From contig JACQWN010000565.1 in NCBI GenBank assembly GCA_016209245.1, positions 1-5,488 on the forward strand: a stretch of DNA of 5,488 nt. The letters are read 5' to 3'. A program made the position numbers and the translations under genes. A model generated the notes under the pieces. That model was given only the letters and a program-made list of their open reading frames with translations. It did no database searches and was not told where the DNA came from. This DNA comes from Bacteroidia bacterium. Lineage in GTDB: Bacteria > Bacteroidota > Bacteroidia > Bacteroidales > BM523. Positions 1-4,622 of the stretch are shown piece by piece. How positions within the stretch are numbered: position 1 is the first letter of the stretch; each line of letters opens with the position of its first letter.

Positions 1-1
1 T

Positions 2-961
2 AATTCTTCCACATTTGGTAAAAACTATGGTCTTTATATTGCAGCTGGAACTAATTTTTTGGATTCTCCATTCGCGGTGCATTCGTCTGATGGGCAAAGC
101 CCGTTTTTTCAAATCAGTGGAAGCGGCAACGTCGGCATCGGGACGACGGATCCAGATAGGCAATTGTCAATTTACAAGGTAGGTGTGGCTGATGCAATTG
201 GCATAGGCATTCATAACGATGGAACGAATGGAAGAAAGTACGGCATTCTTGTTACTGGAGGAGAGCATGGTTATGGTGATGGTAAACTGCTTTTTTACGA
301 TGAGTCCTCGGGGCAGCCTAGAATTACGATTGACAACATCGATAACGTCGGCATCGGAACAACAAGCCCAGTCTCAACATTACACGTTTTGGGCAATGGC
401 AACGGAAAAATTAGCGTCCAGAGGTCAGTTGATGCTGCTATGGCAGCTTTTGCAATTATAGATACAATAGGAGGCGAGAAGTGGGGCATAGGCATCAGTG
501 CAAACGAAAGAAAATTGCGGATATTTGAAAACGGTAATAGCGACAATGCAAGATTAACTATTGATGAGGGCGGCAACGTCGGCATCGGGACAACAAACCC
601 TAGCGATAGACTGACTATCACAGGTGGAGGAATCACAACCGACCAGGGACATTTTCGTCCGCGAAACTCAAATACTGCCTTAGAAATCGGACTGGCTTCT
701 GACGGCACTGACGGAATCTACTTCCAAACGAACAACTGTGGTAACCCAGATTTTTCGTATGTTGACCGTATGGTTATCAAACAAAACGGCAACGTCGGTA
801 TCGGGGGGTCACCAAGTGCAAAGTTAACGGTTGAGGGCGGAGATGTATATGTTAGTGATATCGGAAACGGTGTAATTATTCGTTCACCCGATGGCACGTG
901 CTACCGGGTAACAGTTGCAAATGGCGGTGGTTTGGTAACTACGGCGGTGGCGTGTCCGTAA
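2..961 (+). CDS. Tail-fibre/surface-type protein with GNVGIGTT repeats, 3' part of gene
   Basis: The reading frame is open to the left edge, so the gene starts outside the window; a TTG at 59 is only an internal codon. The motif (G/D)NVGIG(T/G) occurs four times, with codons starting at about 125, 341, 572 and 788. That spacing is 72-77 residues, and each copy is followed by an (N/S/D)P...L.(I/V) strand, a layout typical of beta-rich fibre or surface repeat proteins of Bacteroidota. The core 'ggcaacgtcggcatcggga' is conserved even at the DNA level. The protein ends with a short Cys-containing tail (IIRSPDGTCYRV ... TTAVACP) and has no Peptidase_S74 chaperone domain. Location (secreted, cell surface or phage-like particle) is unknown. 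Close copies of this tail, or of alternative tails, recur downstream as orphan fragments. The family type is fairly sure; the function is inferred and not proven. Confidence 0.8.
   Translation, partial: NSSTFGKNYGLYIAAGTNFLDSPFAVHSSDGQSPFFQISGSGNVGIGTTDPDRQLSIYKVGVADAIGIGIHNDGTNGRKYGILVTGGEHGYGDGKLLFYDESSGQPRITIDNIDNVGIGTTSPVSTLHVLGNGNGKISVQRSVDAAMAAFAIIDTIGGEKWGIGISANERKLRIFENGNSDNARLTIDEGGNVGIGTTNPSDRLTITGGGITTDQGHFRPRNSNTALEIGLASDGTDGIYFQTNNCGNPDFSYVDRMVIKQNGNVGIGGSPSAKLTVEGGDVYVSDIGNGVIIRSPDGTCYRVTVANGGGLVTTAVACP
125..811 (+). repeat. Four dispersed GNVGIGTT-coding repeats within the fibre gene
   Basis: Motif copies begin at codons 125 (GNVGIGTTDP), 341 (DNVGIGTTSP), 572 (GNVGIGTTNP) and 788 (GNVGIGGSP). 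The spacings are 216, 231 and 216 bp. The DNA of the motif is nearly unchanged between copies while the sequence between them differs, so these blocks could pair in homologous recombination within and between fibre genes. A related motif, ISIGTTNP, is present in the orphan fragment near 2017-2040. Confidence 0.75.
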
Positions 962-1063
962 AAACAGAAGAGAATTTGAAGAAGATAAGAAAAAATGTTA
1001 ATTATGCCACAATGAACGAGGAATGTTCAAAGAAAAAATAAATAAATAAAAACAGGTAATTAT

Positions 1064-1264
1064 ATGCAAGTAGCAGCAATTTATGAAAATGGTGTTTTTA
1101 GACCGCTTGAAAAAGTGCAATTATCGGAACAAAATGAAGTAGTTCTTCACTTTTGGCCAAAAAAATCATATGATAAAGCATTGGCAAATGATTATGCAAT
1201 AGCTGATGAGGTTCAATCAGACTTAGAAGATTGGGAATTAATAGATGGAGAGGGCTGGAAATAA
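1064..1264 (+). CDS. DUF104-type antitoxin of a MazF pair
   Basis: The protein has 66 residues. The N-terminus MQVAAIYENGVFRPLEKVQL matches the AF2212/DUF104 antitoxin pattern (M.v.AiYEnGvfrPLe.v.l.E), a small beta-hairpin domain. The acidic C-terminus, with LEDWELIDGEGW at residues about 54-65, is the kind of flexible tail that occupies the MazF groove. Its TAA stop overlaps the ATG of the mazF gene by one base (TAATG), which indicates translational coupling. The predicted role is to bind and neutralise the downstream ribonuclease, and such antitoxins often repress their own operon. The upstream 100 bp is AT-rich with no clear promoter. The assignment is by motif recall; the family is likely and the partner is clear from the overlap. 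Confidence 0.85.
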   Translation: MQVAAIYENGVFRPLEKVQLSEQNEVVLHFWPKKSYDKALANDYAIADEVQSDLEDWELIDGEGWK

Positions 1265-1608
1265 TGGAACCATCTCAGGGTGATATATATTTTGTAACAT
1301 TAGACCCGGCAATTGGCTCTGAAATGTCAAAAACAAGACCAGGTGTAATAGTTTCAAATAATTATGCCAATAAATATTCAAGTCGTGTTACAGTTGTCCC
1401 TATAACATCAGCAAATGTTGAAAAAGTGCTACGTTTTGAGGTATTAATTATCTCTAACTCTTCTGTAGGGTTGACAAAAAATTCAAAGGCGGCTTGTAAT
1501 CAAATTCGGACTATTGATAAGCAGCGGTTAATGCAGAGGATTGGTACTGTTGATAATGATACAATGGAGCTGATCAAAGAAAAATTACGGCTTCATTTAG
1601 ATTTATAA
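1264..1608 (+). CDS. mazF: MazF/PemK-type mRNA endoribonuclease toxin
   Basis: The protein has 114 residues, the usual MazF length, and begins at the ATG overlapping the antitoxin stop. An upstream in-frame TTG at 1231 would add 11 residues lying inside the antitoxin gene and is not favoured. The conserved N-terminus is GDIYFVTLDP (residues 6-15), followed by the loop GSEMSKTRPGVIVSNN (18-33) and VVPITS (44-49). Arg25 and Thr48 fall where the catalytic Arg and Thr of Bacillus subtilis MazF lie. The C-terminal stretch around KAACNQIRTIDKQRL resembles the family's ..DQ.RTid..Rl segment and precedes a closing helix. The gene appears intact. The family's known role is sequence-specific cleavage of single-stranded RNA, limiting growth when the antitoxin is lost; the target sequence cannot be inferred here. 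Confidence 0.93.
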   Translation: MEPSQGDIYFVTLDPAIGSEMSKTRPGVIVSNNYANKYSSRVTVVPITSANVEKVLRFEVLIISNSSVGLTKNSKAACNQIRTIDKQRLMQRIGTVDNDTMELIKEKLRLHLDL

Positions 1609-1622
1609 ACAAGATCATCATT

Positions 1623-1715
1623 TTGTATGCAAATAATGCTGCAGCTATAGCAGAAGGGTTAACACCAGGCGCATTTTATAGAACTGCTACTGGTGTTCTA
1701 ATGATGGTTTACTAA
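1623..1715 (+). pseudogene. Orphan fibre-gene 3' end no. 1 (ends ...VLMMVY)
   Basis: There is no start codon of its own. The frame reads LYANNAAAIAEGLTPGAFYR and then TATGVLMMVY before TAA. It aligns residue for residue with NTNNAAAIAGGLTVGAFYRT in the fragment ending at 2166, and the DNA is also clearly related over about 53 bp (aataatgc.gcagctatagcag). It starts within about 15 bp of the MazF stop. It is read as the detached C-terminal tip of a fibre-like gene whose body is missing. It could be translated only by fusion or read-through, for which there is no evidence. Confidence 0.7.
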
Positions 1716-1766
1716 GTAATATGTAATATATAATATTTTATGGCATTATTAAAAAAGGGGGACGAA

Positions 1767-2003
1767 ATGAGTGATTTGACAGTAGCATTACTTACAATTT
1801 TTGGTACAGTTGCATCAGTTGCCGGTGTTGTACTGTTCGTGTTCAACGGGACGAAGTCGCTTATAAAAGAAATGCACGAAGGACAGAGAAAAATGGAAGA
1901 GATAGCGGAACAGCGTCATCAGGAAGTCTTAGCGTTATTAGACAAAGTCGTAGCGTTATTAGATAAGGGATTTGGGAACTTATCTCAACATCGGGCGACC
2001 TGA
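1767..2003 (+). CDS. Small single-pass membrane protein with coiled-coil tail, unknown function
   Basis: The protein has 78 residues from ATG 1767. This start follows a purine-rich ribosome-binding-like stretch (aaaaagggggacga) and gives the natural membrane-protein N-terminus MSDLTVALLTIFGTVAS. An in-frame ATG at 1740 would add nine residues and has no such site. Residues about 4-26 form one hydrophobic segment; from 31 onward the chain is charged and helical (KEMHEGQRKMEEIAEQRHQE). Heptads VLALLDK and VVALLDK at about 54-67 come from a 21-bp tandem duplication. The last residues (GFGNLSQHRAT) overlap the start of an orphan fibre fragment read in another frame, so the natural C-terminus may have been replaced. 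The family is not recognised. Small anchor-plus-coiled-coil proteins of this shape are common in prophage and accessory regions. Confidence 0.65.
   Translation: MSDLTVALLTIFGTVASVAGVVLFVFNGTKSLIKEMHEGQRKMEEIAEQRHQEVLALLDKVVALLDKGFGNLSQHRAT
1926..1967 (+). repeat. 21-bp tandem duplication encoding two LLDK heptads
   Basis: Two units, 1926-1946 and 1947-1967, differ at three positions (gtcttagcgttattagacaaa-type unit). They lie exactly in frame and encode VLALLDK VVALLDK, so the duplication lengthens the coiled coil by one heptad. Confidence 0.85.
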
Positions 2004-2166
2004 CGGTTTCAACATCAGCATCGGGACTACAAATCCCACAAGCAAATTACAGGTGGTAGGACTTCCGGTGAATACAAATAATGCGGCAGCTATAGCAGGA
2101 GGACTAACAGTAGGTGCGTTTTATAGAACCGGCGGCGATCCTGATGTCGTATGTGTGGTTCATTAA
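1975..2166 (+). pseudogene. Orphan fibre-gene 3' end no. 2 (ends ...DPDVVCVVH)
   Basis: This frame encodes LNIGRPDGFNISIGTTNPTS, then KLQVVGLPVNTNNAAAIAGG and LTVGAFYRTGGDPDVVCVVH before TAA. It holds one IGTTNP motif like the repeats of the upstream fibre gene and shares the NNAAAIA.GLT.GAFYRT block with orphan end no. 1. The left edge is unclear because the frame runs into the last codons of the membrane/coiled-coil gene; only a TTG at 1972 is available as a start. It is most simply the last repeat plus C-terminal tip of a fibre gene without its body. Independent expression as a 64-residue protein is possible but unsupported. Confidence 0.7.
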
Positions 2167-2183
2167 AGAAAAATTCATCAACG

Positions 2184-2390
2184 ATGGAACTTATTTTTGA
2201 AATTACGCAGGAAGCTGACGGTGGTTTTGTGGCTGAATGCCTGACAGAATCAATTTTTACCCAGGCAGATACATGGGAAGAGCTAAGGCAACAAATTAAA
2301 GATGCAGTAGAAGGTTATTTTTTTGATCAACCCAAGCCTCAAGTAATCCGTTTGCGTTTAGTCCGTGATGAAATTTTGACTACAGCATGA
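2184..2390 (+). CDS. HicB-like antitoxin of a broken HicBA pair
   Basis: The protein has 68 residues from ATG 2184. An earlier in-frame TTG at 2151 lies inside the preceding fibre fragment and is rejected. The sequence carries the HicB-type partial RNase H fold pattern: FEITQEADGGFVAECLTE (residues about 5-22), then TQADTWEELRQQIKDAVEGY (27-46). Its tail, RLRLVRDEI, is that of the short HicB-like family usually found just upstream of hicA. The TGA stop overlaps an ATG (ATGA at 2387-2390) that opens a frame beginning MKLLRNLS, the start expected of HicA, but that gene is cut off almost at once. This antitoxin is therefore probably an orphan. It could still bind HicA toxins made elsewhere. The family call rests on recalled motifs. 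Confidence 0.75.
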   Translation: MELIFEITQEADGGFVAECLTESIFTQADTWEELRQQIKDAVEGYFFDQPKPQVIRLRLVRDEILTTA

Positions 2391-2458
2391 AATTACTCCG
2401 TAATCTGAGTTGTATATGTTGGTTCAATCGGAAACGGTGTAATTATTCGTTCGCCTGA
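2387..2458 (+). pseudogene. hicA toxin stump, cut off by a fibre-gene fragment
   Basis: The ATG overlaps the TGA of the HicB-like gene, the arrangement usual for this pair. The first eight codons give MKLLRNLS, close to the MKLPR.LSG start of HicA toxins. From about 2405-2411 the DNA becomes the 3' end of a fibre gene in another frame, and the stump reads CICWFNRKRC and so on to a TGA at 2456-2458. The double-stranded-RNA-binding core and the catalytic histidine of HicA are absent, so no active toxin can be made. The short match makes the identification moderate, but position and overlap support it. Confidence 0.6.
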
Positions 2459-2528
2459 TGCCTCTTGTTACCGGGTAACAGTTGCAAATGGCGGGGGTTT
2501 GGTAACTACGGCGGTGGCGTGTCCGTAG
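2411..2528 (+). pseudogene. Orphan fibre-gene 3' end no. 3 (ends ...TTAVACP)
   Basis: This is a near copy of the last roughly 119 bp of the fibre gene at the left edge (about 843-961). By eye there are about a dozen differences. The encoded tail (VYVGSIGNGVIIRSPDASCY, then RVTVANGGG ... TTAVACP, stop TAG 2526-2528) keeps both cysteines. There is no start codon and no repeat region. Its left edge is the point where the hicA stump stops. It is the second copy of this tip type in 2.5 kb. Confidence 0.85.
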
Positions 2529-2670
2529 AAGTATTTGGGATTTGAGACTTGGGATTTGAGACTTGGAATTTGAGACTTGGAATTTGAGACTTGGAATTTG
2601 AGACTTGGAATTTGAGACTTGGAAATTAAAAGAAAGGAACTTGAAACCCTGAATGTGAAATCAACAAAAA
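2528..2670. other. Intergenic stretch between converging genes
   Basis: This stretch separates the + strand fibre remnant from the minus-strand membrane pair. Apart from the tandem repeat at 2537-2627 it holds only about 43 bp of A-rich DNA. No terminator hairpin with a T-run was found. Confidence 0.6.
2537..2627. repeat. Heptanucleotide-based tandem repeat, 14-bp unit x6
   Basis: There are six exact 14-bp units at 2537-2620: two of gggatttgagactt, then four of ggaatttgagactt, followed by a partial ggaaatt. The unit is itself two 7-mers (GG[G/A]ATTT + GAGACTT). The period is not a multiple of three in a useful frame and no gene covers it. It resembles the heptanucleotide STRR repeats described in cyanobacteria in form, not in sequence. 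It begins 8 bp after the stop of an orphan fibre end. Confidence 0.95.
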
Positions 2671-2805
2671 CTATGAAATATTATTTTGTCTAATTCTTTC
2701 GTCCAGGTCGGTTTTTTCGCGGAGTTCGTAAATCAAAATAATACCAAAGCCAATGATTATGGTCAAGCCGAAAATAATTACGATAATAAGCTCAAATATT
2801 GTCAT
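2671..2805 (-). CDS. Very small membrane protein, second gene of a coupled pair
   Basis: The protein has 44 residues. It begins MTIFELIIVIIFGLTIIIGF; residues about 3-26 are a single strong hydrophobic segment, followed by a charged tail (YELREKTDLDERIRQNNIS). Its ATG (2805-2803) overlaps the TGA of the gene upstream as ATGA, so translation is probably coupled. Topology suggests an N-terminal anchor with a roughly 18-residue charged tail. The family and function are not recognised. Confidence rests on the start/stop overlap with its partner and the clean hydrophobic/charged layout. Confidence 0.6.
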   Translation of the reverse strand: MTIFELIIVIIFGLTIIIGFGIILIYELREKTDLDERIRQNNIS

Positions 2806-3038
2806 GATTCTAATTTTTTTATGAGATTTACAATTGTAATATAAGATTTTATCGTGATGATAAAGACAATTACAAAAAAAATGACTCCAATAGTTAATAA
2901 AGCAGATTGTTTATTATTAAGTTCATGTTGCAGTATGATACTTGAGATACCTGTTATTAAGCCAATTACAAGAATAATATACATTTTAAAAAGTTCTAAC
3001 CTGGCTTTTAAACTTTTTTCAATAAAATCTTTATTCAT
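2802..3038 (-). CDS. Small two-helix membrane protein, first gene of a coupled pair
   Basis: The protein has 78 residues. It starts with an amphipathic charged segment (MNKDFIEKSLKARLELFK), then hydrophobic segment one at about 19-38 (MYIILVIGLITGISSIILQ). A short polar turn (HELNNKQS) leads to segment two at about 47-66 (LLTIGVIFFVIVFIITIKS), and the chain ends in a Lys-rich tail (NLIKKLES). This is a hairpin-type inner-membrane protein. It is co-directional with, and overlaps by 4 bp, a 44-residue membrane protein. A candidate promoter box (TATCTTTG on this strand) lies about 38 bp upstream of the ATG. No family is recognised. The two-TM hairpin is compatible with a holin-like or membrane-partner role, but nothing shows it. 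Confidence 0.7.
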   Translation of the reverse strand: MNKDFIEKSLKARLELFKMYIILVIGLITGISSIILQHELNNKQSALLTIGVIFFVIVFIITIKSYITIVNLIKKLES

Positions 3039-3076
3039 AATGTTTCACCTGTGGAATCATTTTTTATTCAACAGGT

Positions 3077-3084
3077 CAAAGATA
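3077..3084 (-). promoter_or_regulatory. Candidate -7 box (TATCTTTG) for the membrane-protein pair
   Basis: The + strand reads caaagata, so the minus strand reads TATCTTTG, fitting the Bacteroidota -7 consensus TAnnTTTG. A TTTTG at 3107-3111 (minus strand) lies 22 bp upstream and could be the -33 element. The box is 38 bp from the ATG at 3038. Confidence 0.45.
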
Positions 3085-3134
3085 TGAAAAATAATTCATC
3101 TATATACAAAATTAATTAAAAAAAATGATTTACT

Positions 3135-3311
3135 ATGATTAAGGAGGAATACAGATATTCGGAATTGATGTCAAAAATTATCGGGTGTGCAATGGAAGTT
3201 CACAGACAATTGGGAAATGGCTTTCAGGAAGTTATTAATCTGCAGGCAGGTTCAGGCAACGCTGATAGGTTGTCCGTAAAAAGATTTGGGATTTGGGATT
3301 TGAAAGTGTGA
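3135..3311 (+). pseudogene. GxxExxY-family gene stump (N-terminus only)
   Basis: ATG 3135 opens MIKEEYRYSELMSKIIGCAM and then EVHRQLGNGFQEVI, the conserved start of Bacteroidota GxxExxY proteins (PD-(D/E)XK-like superfamily). These normally continue with YQRAL... for about 120-130 residues. Here the similarity stops after residue 34. The frame continues through unrelated DNA (NLQAGSGNADRL ...) into the heptanucleotide repeats and ends at TGA 3309-3311. The G..E..Y signature and all putative nuclease residues are missing. The missing remainder is not seen downstream to 3520, so this is loss rather than simple insertion within the window. Confidence 0.8.
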
Positions 3312-3457
3312 AAGTGTGAAAGTGTGAAAGTGTGCGAGTTCCTTTTCTCCCCGTCTCACTTTCTCACTTTCGGTTTTTGAAACCTGGGATTTGGAATTTG
3401 AGACTTGGAATTTGAGACTTGGGATTTGGAATTTGAGACTTATTAACCTGTCAGCGT
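3259..3457. repeat. 199-bp segment bounded by 13-bp imperfect inverted repeats
   Basis: acgctgataggtt at 3259-3271 is the reverse complement of aacctgtcagcgt at 3445-3457 apart from one base. The segment between them carries the heptanucleotide and octanucleotide repeats and begins shortly after the point where the GxxExxY gene breaks off. It might be a non-autonomous inserted element or two copies of a dispersed palindromic repeat. No flanking target duplication was found by eye. Confidence 0.5.
3286..3441. repeat. Second heptanucleotide repeat cluster with an octanucleotide block
   Basis: gggattt occurs at 3288-3294 and 3295-3301. Four exact copies of aaagtgtg follow at 3303-3334. After a C/T-rich spacer, actttctcactttc at about 3358-3371 is partly complementary to the aaagtgtg block, so a hairpin is possible. 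Units of the same type as the cluster at 2537 follow: gggattt 3386, ggaatttgagactt 3393 and 3407, gggattt 3421, ggaatttgagactt 3428-3441. The free mixing of 7-mers shows that the true unit is seven bases. An antisense frame across it (3252-3488) is repeat-derived. Confidence 0.9.
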
Positions 3458-3474
3458 GCGATAGCTCCTGACAG
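3448..3474. repeat. Short palindromic element (CTGTCAG...CTGACAG)
   Basis: The arms ctgtcag (3448-3454) and ctgacag (3468-3474) form a 7-bp stem with a 13-base loop. It lies 47 bp beyond the stop of the minus-strand PIN toxin, but neither side has a T-run, so it is not a typical intrinsic terminator. CTGTCAG-type palindromes are, from memory, frequent in Bacteroidota intergenic DNA. Confidence 0.5.
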
Positions 3475-3520
3475 CGTTTAGAAACCAAAGTAAAAGGATT
3501 TGAGTTTTGAGAATGAAAAA

Positions 3521-3922
3521 TTAAACAAAAGGATTAATAATGGTAAGTTTATTTTCGATAAGTTGGTTATGCTGCAAGTCTTCGGAATACAGCACAGAGC
3601 ATGATGCATCAAGTGCGGCAGATATAAACATTAAATCAAGAAAAGAAAAACCGTATTTTCTTTTAAAAAAAATGGCAGTGCGAATAGTCGAGGCCTTAAT
3701 TTCAACTAAACGGCAGATGTCAGTAAGAAACAAAACAGTTTCTTCGCAAACTGTTTGTGACAGTTTCAGTTTTTTATGGCAGGCATTGTACGTCTCTATG
3801 ATCACCTGCGAACTAAGAAAAGGGCTTTCCTTCAGTAAATCAAATGCCTTTTGCTGTTTTTCCGGTGCGCTTTTATCAAAAGCATACACGCAAGTATTGC
3901 TGTCAAGAAAAATATTATTCAT
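3521..3922 (-). CDS. vapC: PIN-domain ribonuclease toxin (VapC type), copy 1
   Basis: The protein has 133 residues, the usual VapC size. The PIN active-site acids are in place: Asp7 in FLDSNTCVYAF, Glu43 in SSQVIIETYNA, Asp96 in YGFSFLDLMFISAAL, and Asp115 in VLYSEDLQHN. VapC toxins cleave tRNA or rRNA in a Mg2+-dependent way when freed from VapB; the target cannot be inferred. The ATG overlaps the stop of the upstream antitoxin gene by 8 bp. The last 65 bp (3527-3591) match the same part of the second PIN gene with only two differences, although the N-terminal halves differ strongly. The gene appears intact and catalytically complete. Confidence 0.9.
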   Translation of the reverse strand: MNNIFLDSNTCVYAFDKSAPEKQQKAFDLLKESPFLSSQVIIETYNACHKKLKLSQTVCEETVLFLTDICRLVEIKASTIRTAIFFKRKYGFSFLDLMFISAALDASCSVLYSEDLQHNQLIENKLTIINPFV

Positions 3923-4148
3923 ACAAGTCCTCGCGTTTCCATTTTTTTATTTTGCTGAAATCAACAGAATTTTTGCGGAAAAACTTCAACGCATTTTCCC
4001 ACGAATATTTATCACCATTACTCTGCTCTTCCACTATTTGATTTTCTTCAACAGGAAAAGCAATTACTTCAACTTTTTTTCCGATAAAATATGCAGGTAT
4101 CTGAAGCAAAAGGCTTGTGTCGTTTGGAATAAAAACTTGTCTGTACAT
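3915..4148 (-). CDS. Antitoxin of PIN toxin copy 1 (VapB role)
   Basis: The protein has 77 residues. The N-terminal part (MYRQVFIPNDTSLLLQIPAY, FIGKKVEVIAF) looks like a small beta-rich dimer and DNA-binding domain. The linker is acidic, and the C-terminal helix/tail (ALKFFRKNSVDFSKIKKWKR, EDLYE) has the basic-aromatic character of segments that fill a PIN active site. It precedes the toxin and overlaps it by 8 bp. It aligns with the other antitoxin at both ends (VEVIAF and (R)E(D/E)LYE). A TATCTTTG box lies 22 bp upstream of the ATG. Family assignment is by context and pattern, as this antitoxin class has no sharp signature. Confidence 0.82.
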   Translation of the reverse strand: MYRQVFIPNDTSLLLQIPAYFIGKKVEVIAFPVEENQIVEEQSNGDKYSWENALKFFRKNSVDFSKIKKWKREDLYE

Positions 4149-4170
4149 ACAATTATTTTTAAATTTTTCA

Positions 4171-4178
4171 CAAAGATA
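4171..4178 (-). promoter_or_regulatory. Candidate -7 box (TATCTTTG) of the first VapBC operon
   Basis: The + strand caaagata gives TATCTTTG on the minus strand, matching TAnnTTTG. It is 22 bp from the antitoxin ATG, exactly the distance seen at the second VapBC operon. No convincing -33 TTG element lies in the A/T-rich upstream DNA. Confidence 0.5.
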
Positions 4179-4217
4179 AGAAATAAAAAAATAAATAATG
4201 AAATTTTCAGAGAATAA

Positions 4218-4622
4218 TCAGATAAAAGGATTGATAATGGTAAGTTTATTTTCGATAAGTTGGTTATGCTGCATGTCTTCGGAATACAAAACGGGACAAT
4301 CATTGATAAGCGCAGTAGCAATAATTAAACTGTCGTAGTAAGAATATTTATATCGCATTTTTATGTCAAAGCATTTGGAAATATTTAAAAAATCAACCCC
4401 GGCGACATTAAAGCAAAGGTGGAATTCTTCTACATATTTCTTTATTTTTTCATGTGGCGCCAATTCCTTTTTAAAGCAAACGGCGGAAAATTCGTTCAAT
4501 ACCTGTATGCTTATAAACAGTTCTTCGCCTTTATTAAGAAGTTCTTTTGCTTTATTGGCTTTATCAATATTTGTCGAAGCAAGATATACCAAAATATTTG
4601 AATCAATAAATGACTTATTCAT
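4218..4622 (-). CDS. vapC: PIN-domain ribonuclease toxin (VapC type), copy 2
   Basis: The protein has 134 residues and a complete PIN active site: Asp7 in SFIDSNILVYLAS, Glu44 in SIQVLNEFSAV, Asp97 in YKYSYYDSLIIATAL, and Asp116 in VLYSEDMQHN. The gene is co-directional with copy 1 and lies upstream of it in transcription order. The ATG overlaps the antitoxin stop by 8 bp, the same junction (ttattcat on the + strand) as in copy 1. The protein shares its last 24 residues almost exactly with copy 1 (LYSED.QHNQLIENKLTIIN onward), but the middle part is clearly divergent, suggesting different partner or target specificity with an exchanged 3' end. It appears intact. Confidence 0.9.
   Translation of the reverse strand: MNKSFIDSNILVYLASTNIDKANKAKELLNKGEELFISIQVLNEFSAVCFKKELAPHEKIKKYVEEFHLCFNVAGVDFLNISKCFDIKMRYKYSYYDSLIIATALINDCPVLYSEDMQHNQLIENKLTIINPFI
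4224..4288. repeat. 65-bp block shared with 3527-3591
   Basis: This block at the 3' end of PIN toxin copy 2 matches the 3' end of copy 1 at 63 of 65 positions in the same orientation. Similarity ends abruptly beyond 'cttcggaataca'. It covers the last active-site Asp motif and the C-terminal strand. Confidence 0.9.

Noticed and set aside
295..708. A 137-codon minus-strand frame over the fibre gene
   Set aside because: Its Pro/Met/Pro-Thr-Leu repeats are exactly the reverse reading of the GNVGIGTT codons, so it is a shadow.
1609..2528. Integron-type gene cassette array
   Set aside because: The small genes are separated by fibre-gene fragments rather than by attC-like imperfect palindromes. 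No integrase or GTTRRRY sites were recognised.
2537..2627. CRISPR array
   Set aside because: The 14-bp units are directly adjacent with no spacers, so this is a tandem minisatellite. No cas genes are present.
2854..3087. A 77-codon + strand frame
   Set aside because: It lies antisense to the two-helix membrane gene, which has better start/stop coupling and a promoter box. No domain is seen.
3448..3474. Intrinsic terminator for the minus-strand VapBC operon
   Set aside because: A stem-loop exists, but there is no T-run after it on either strand.
3252..3488. A 78-codon minus-strand frame (SLKFQIPSLKFQ...)
   Set aside because: It is created by the heptanucleotide tandem repeats, with no non-repeat protein content.
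3540..4217. A 225-codon open frame on the + strand
   Set aside because: It runs opposite to the first PIN toxin and its antitoxin, whose active-site residues are all in place. The + frame has no recognisable domain and is a shadow in AT-rich DNA.
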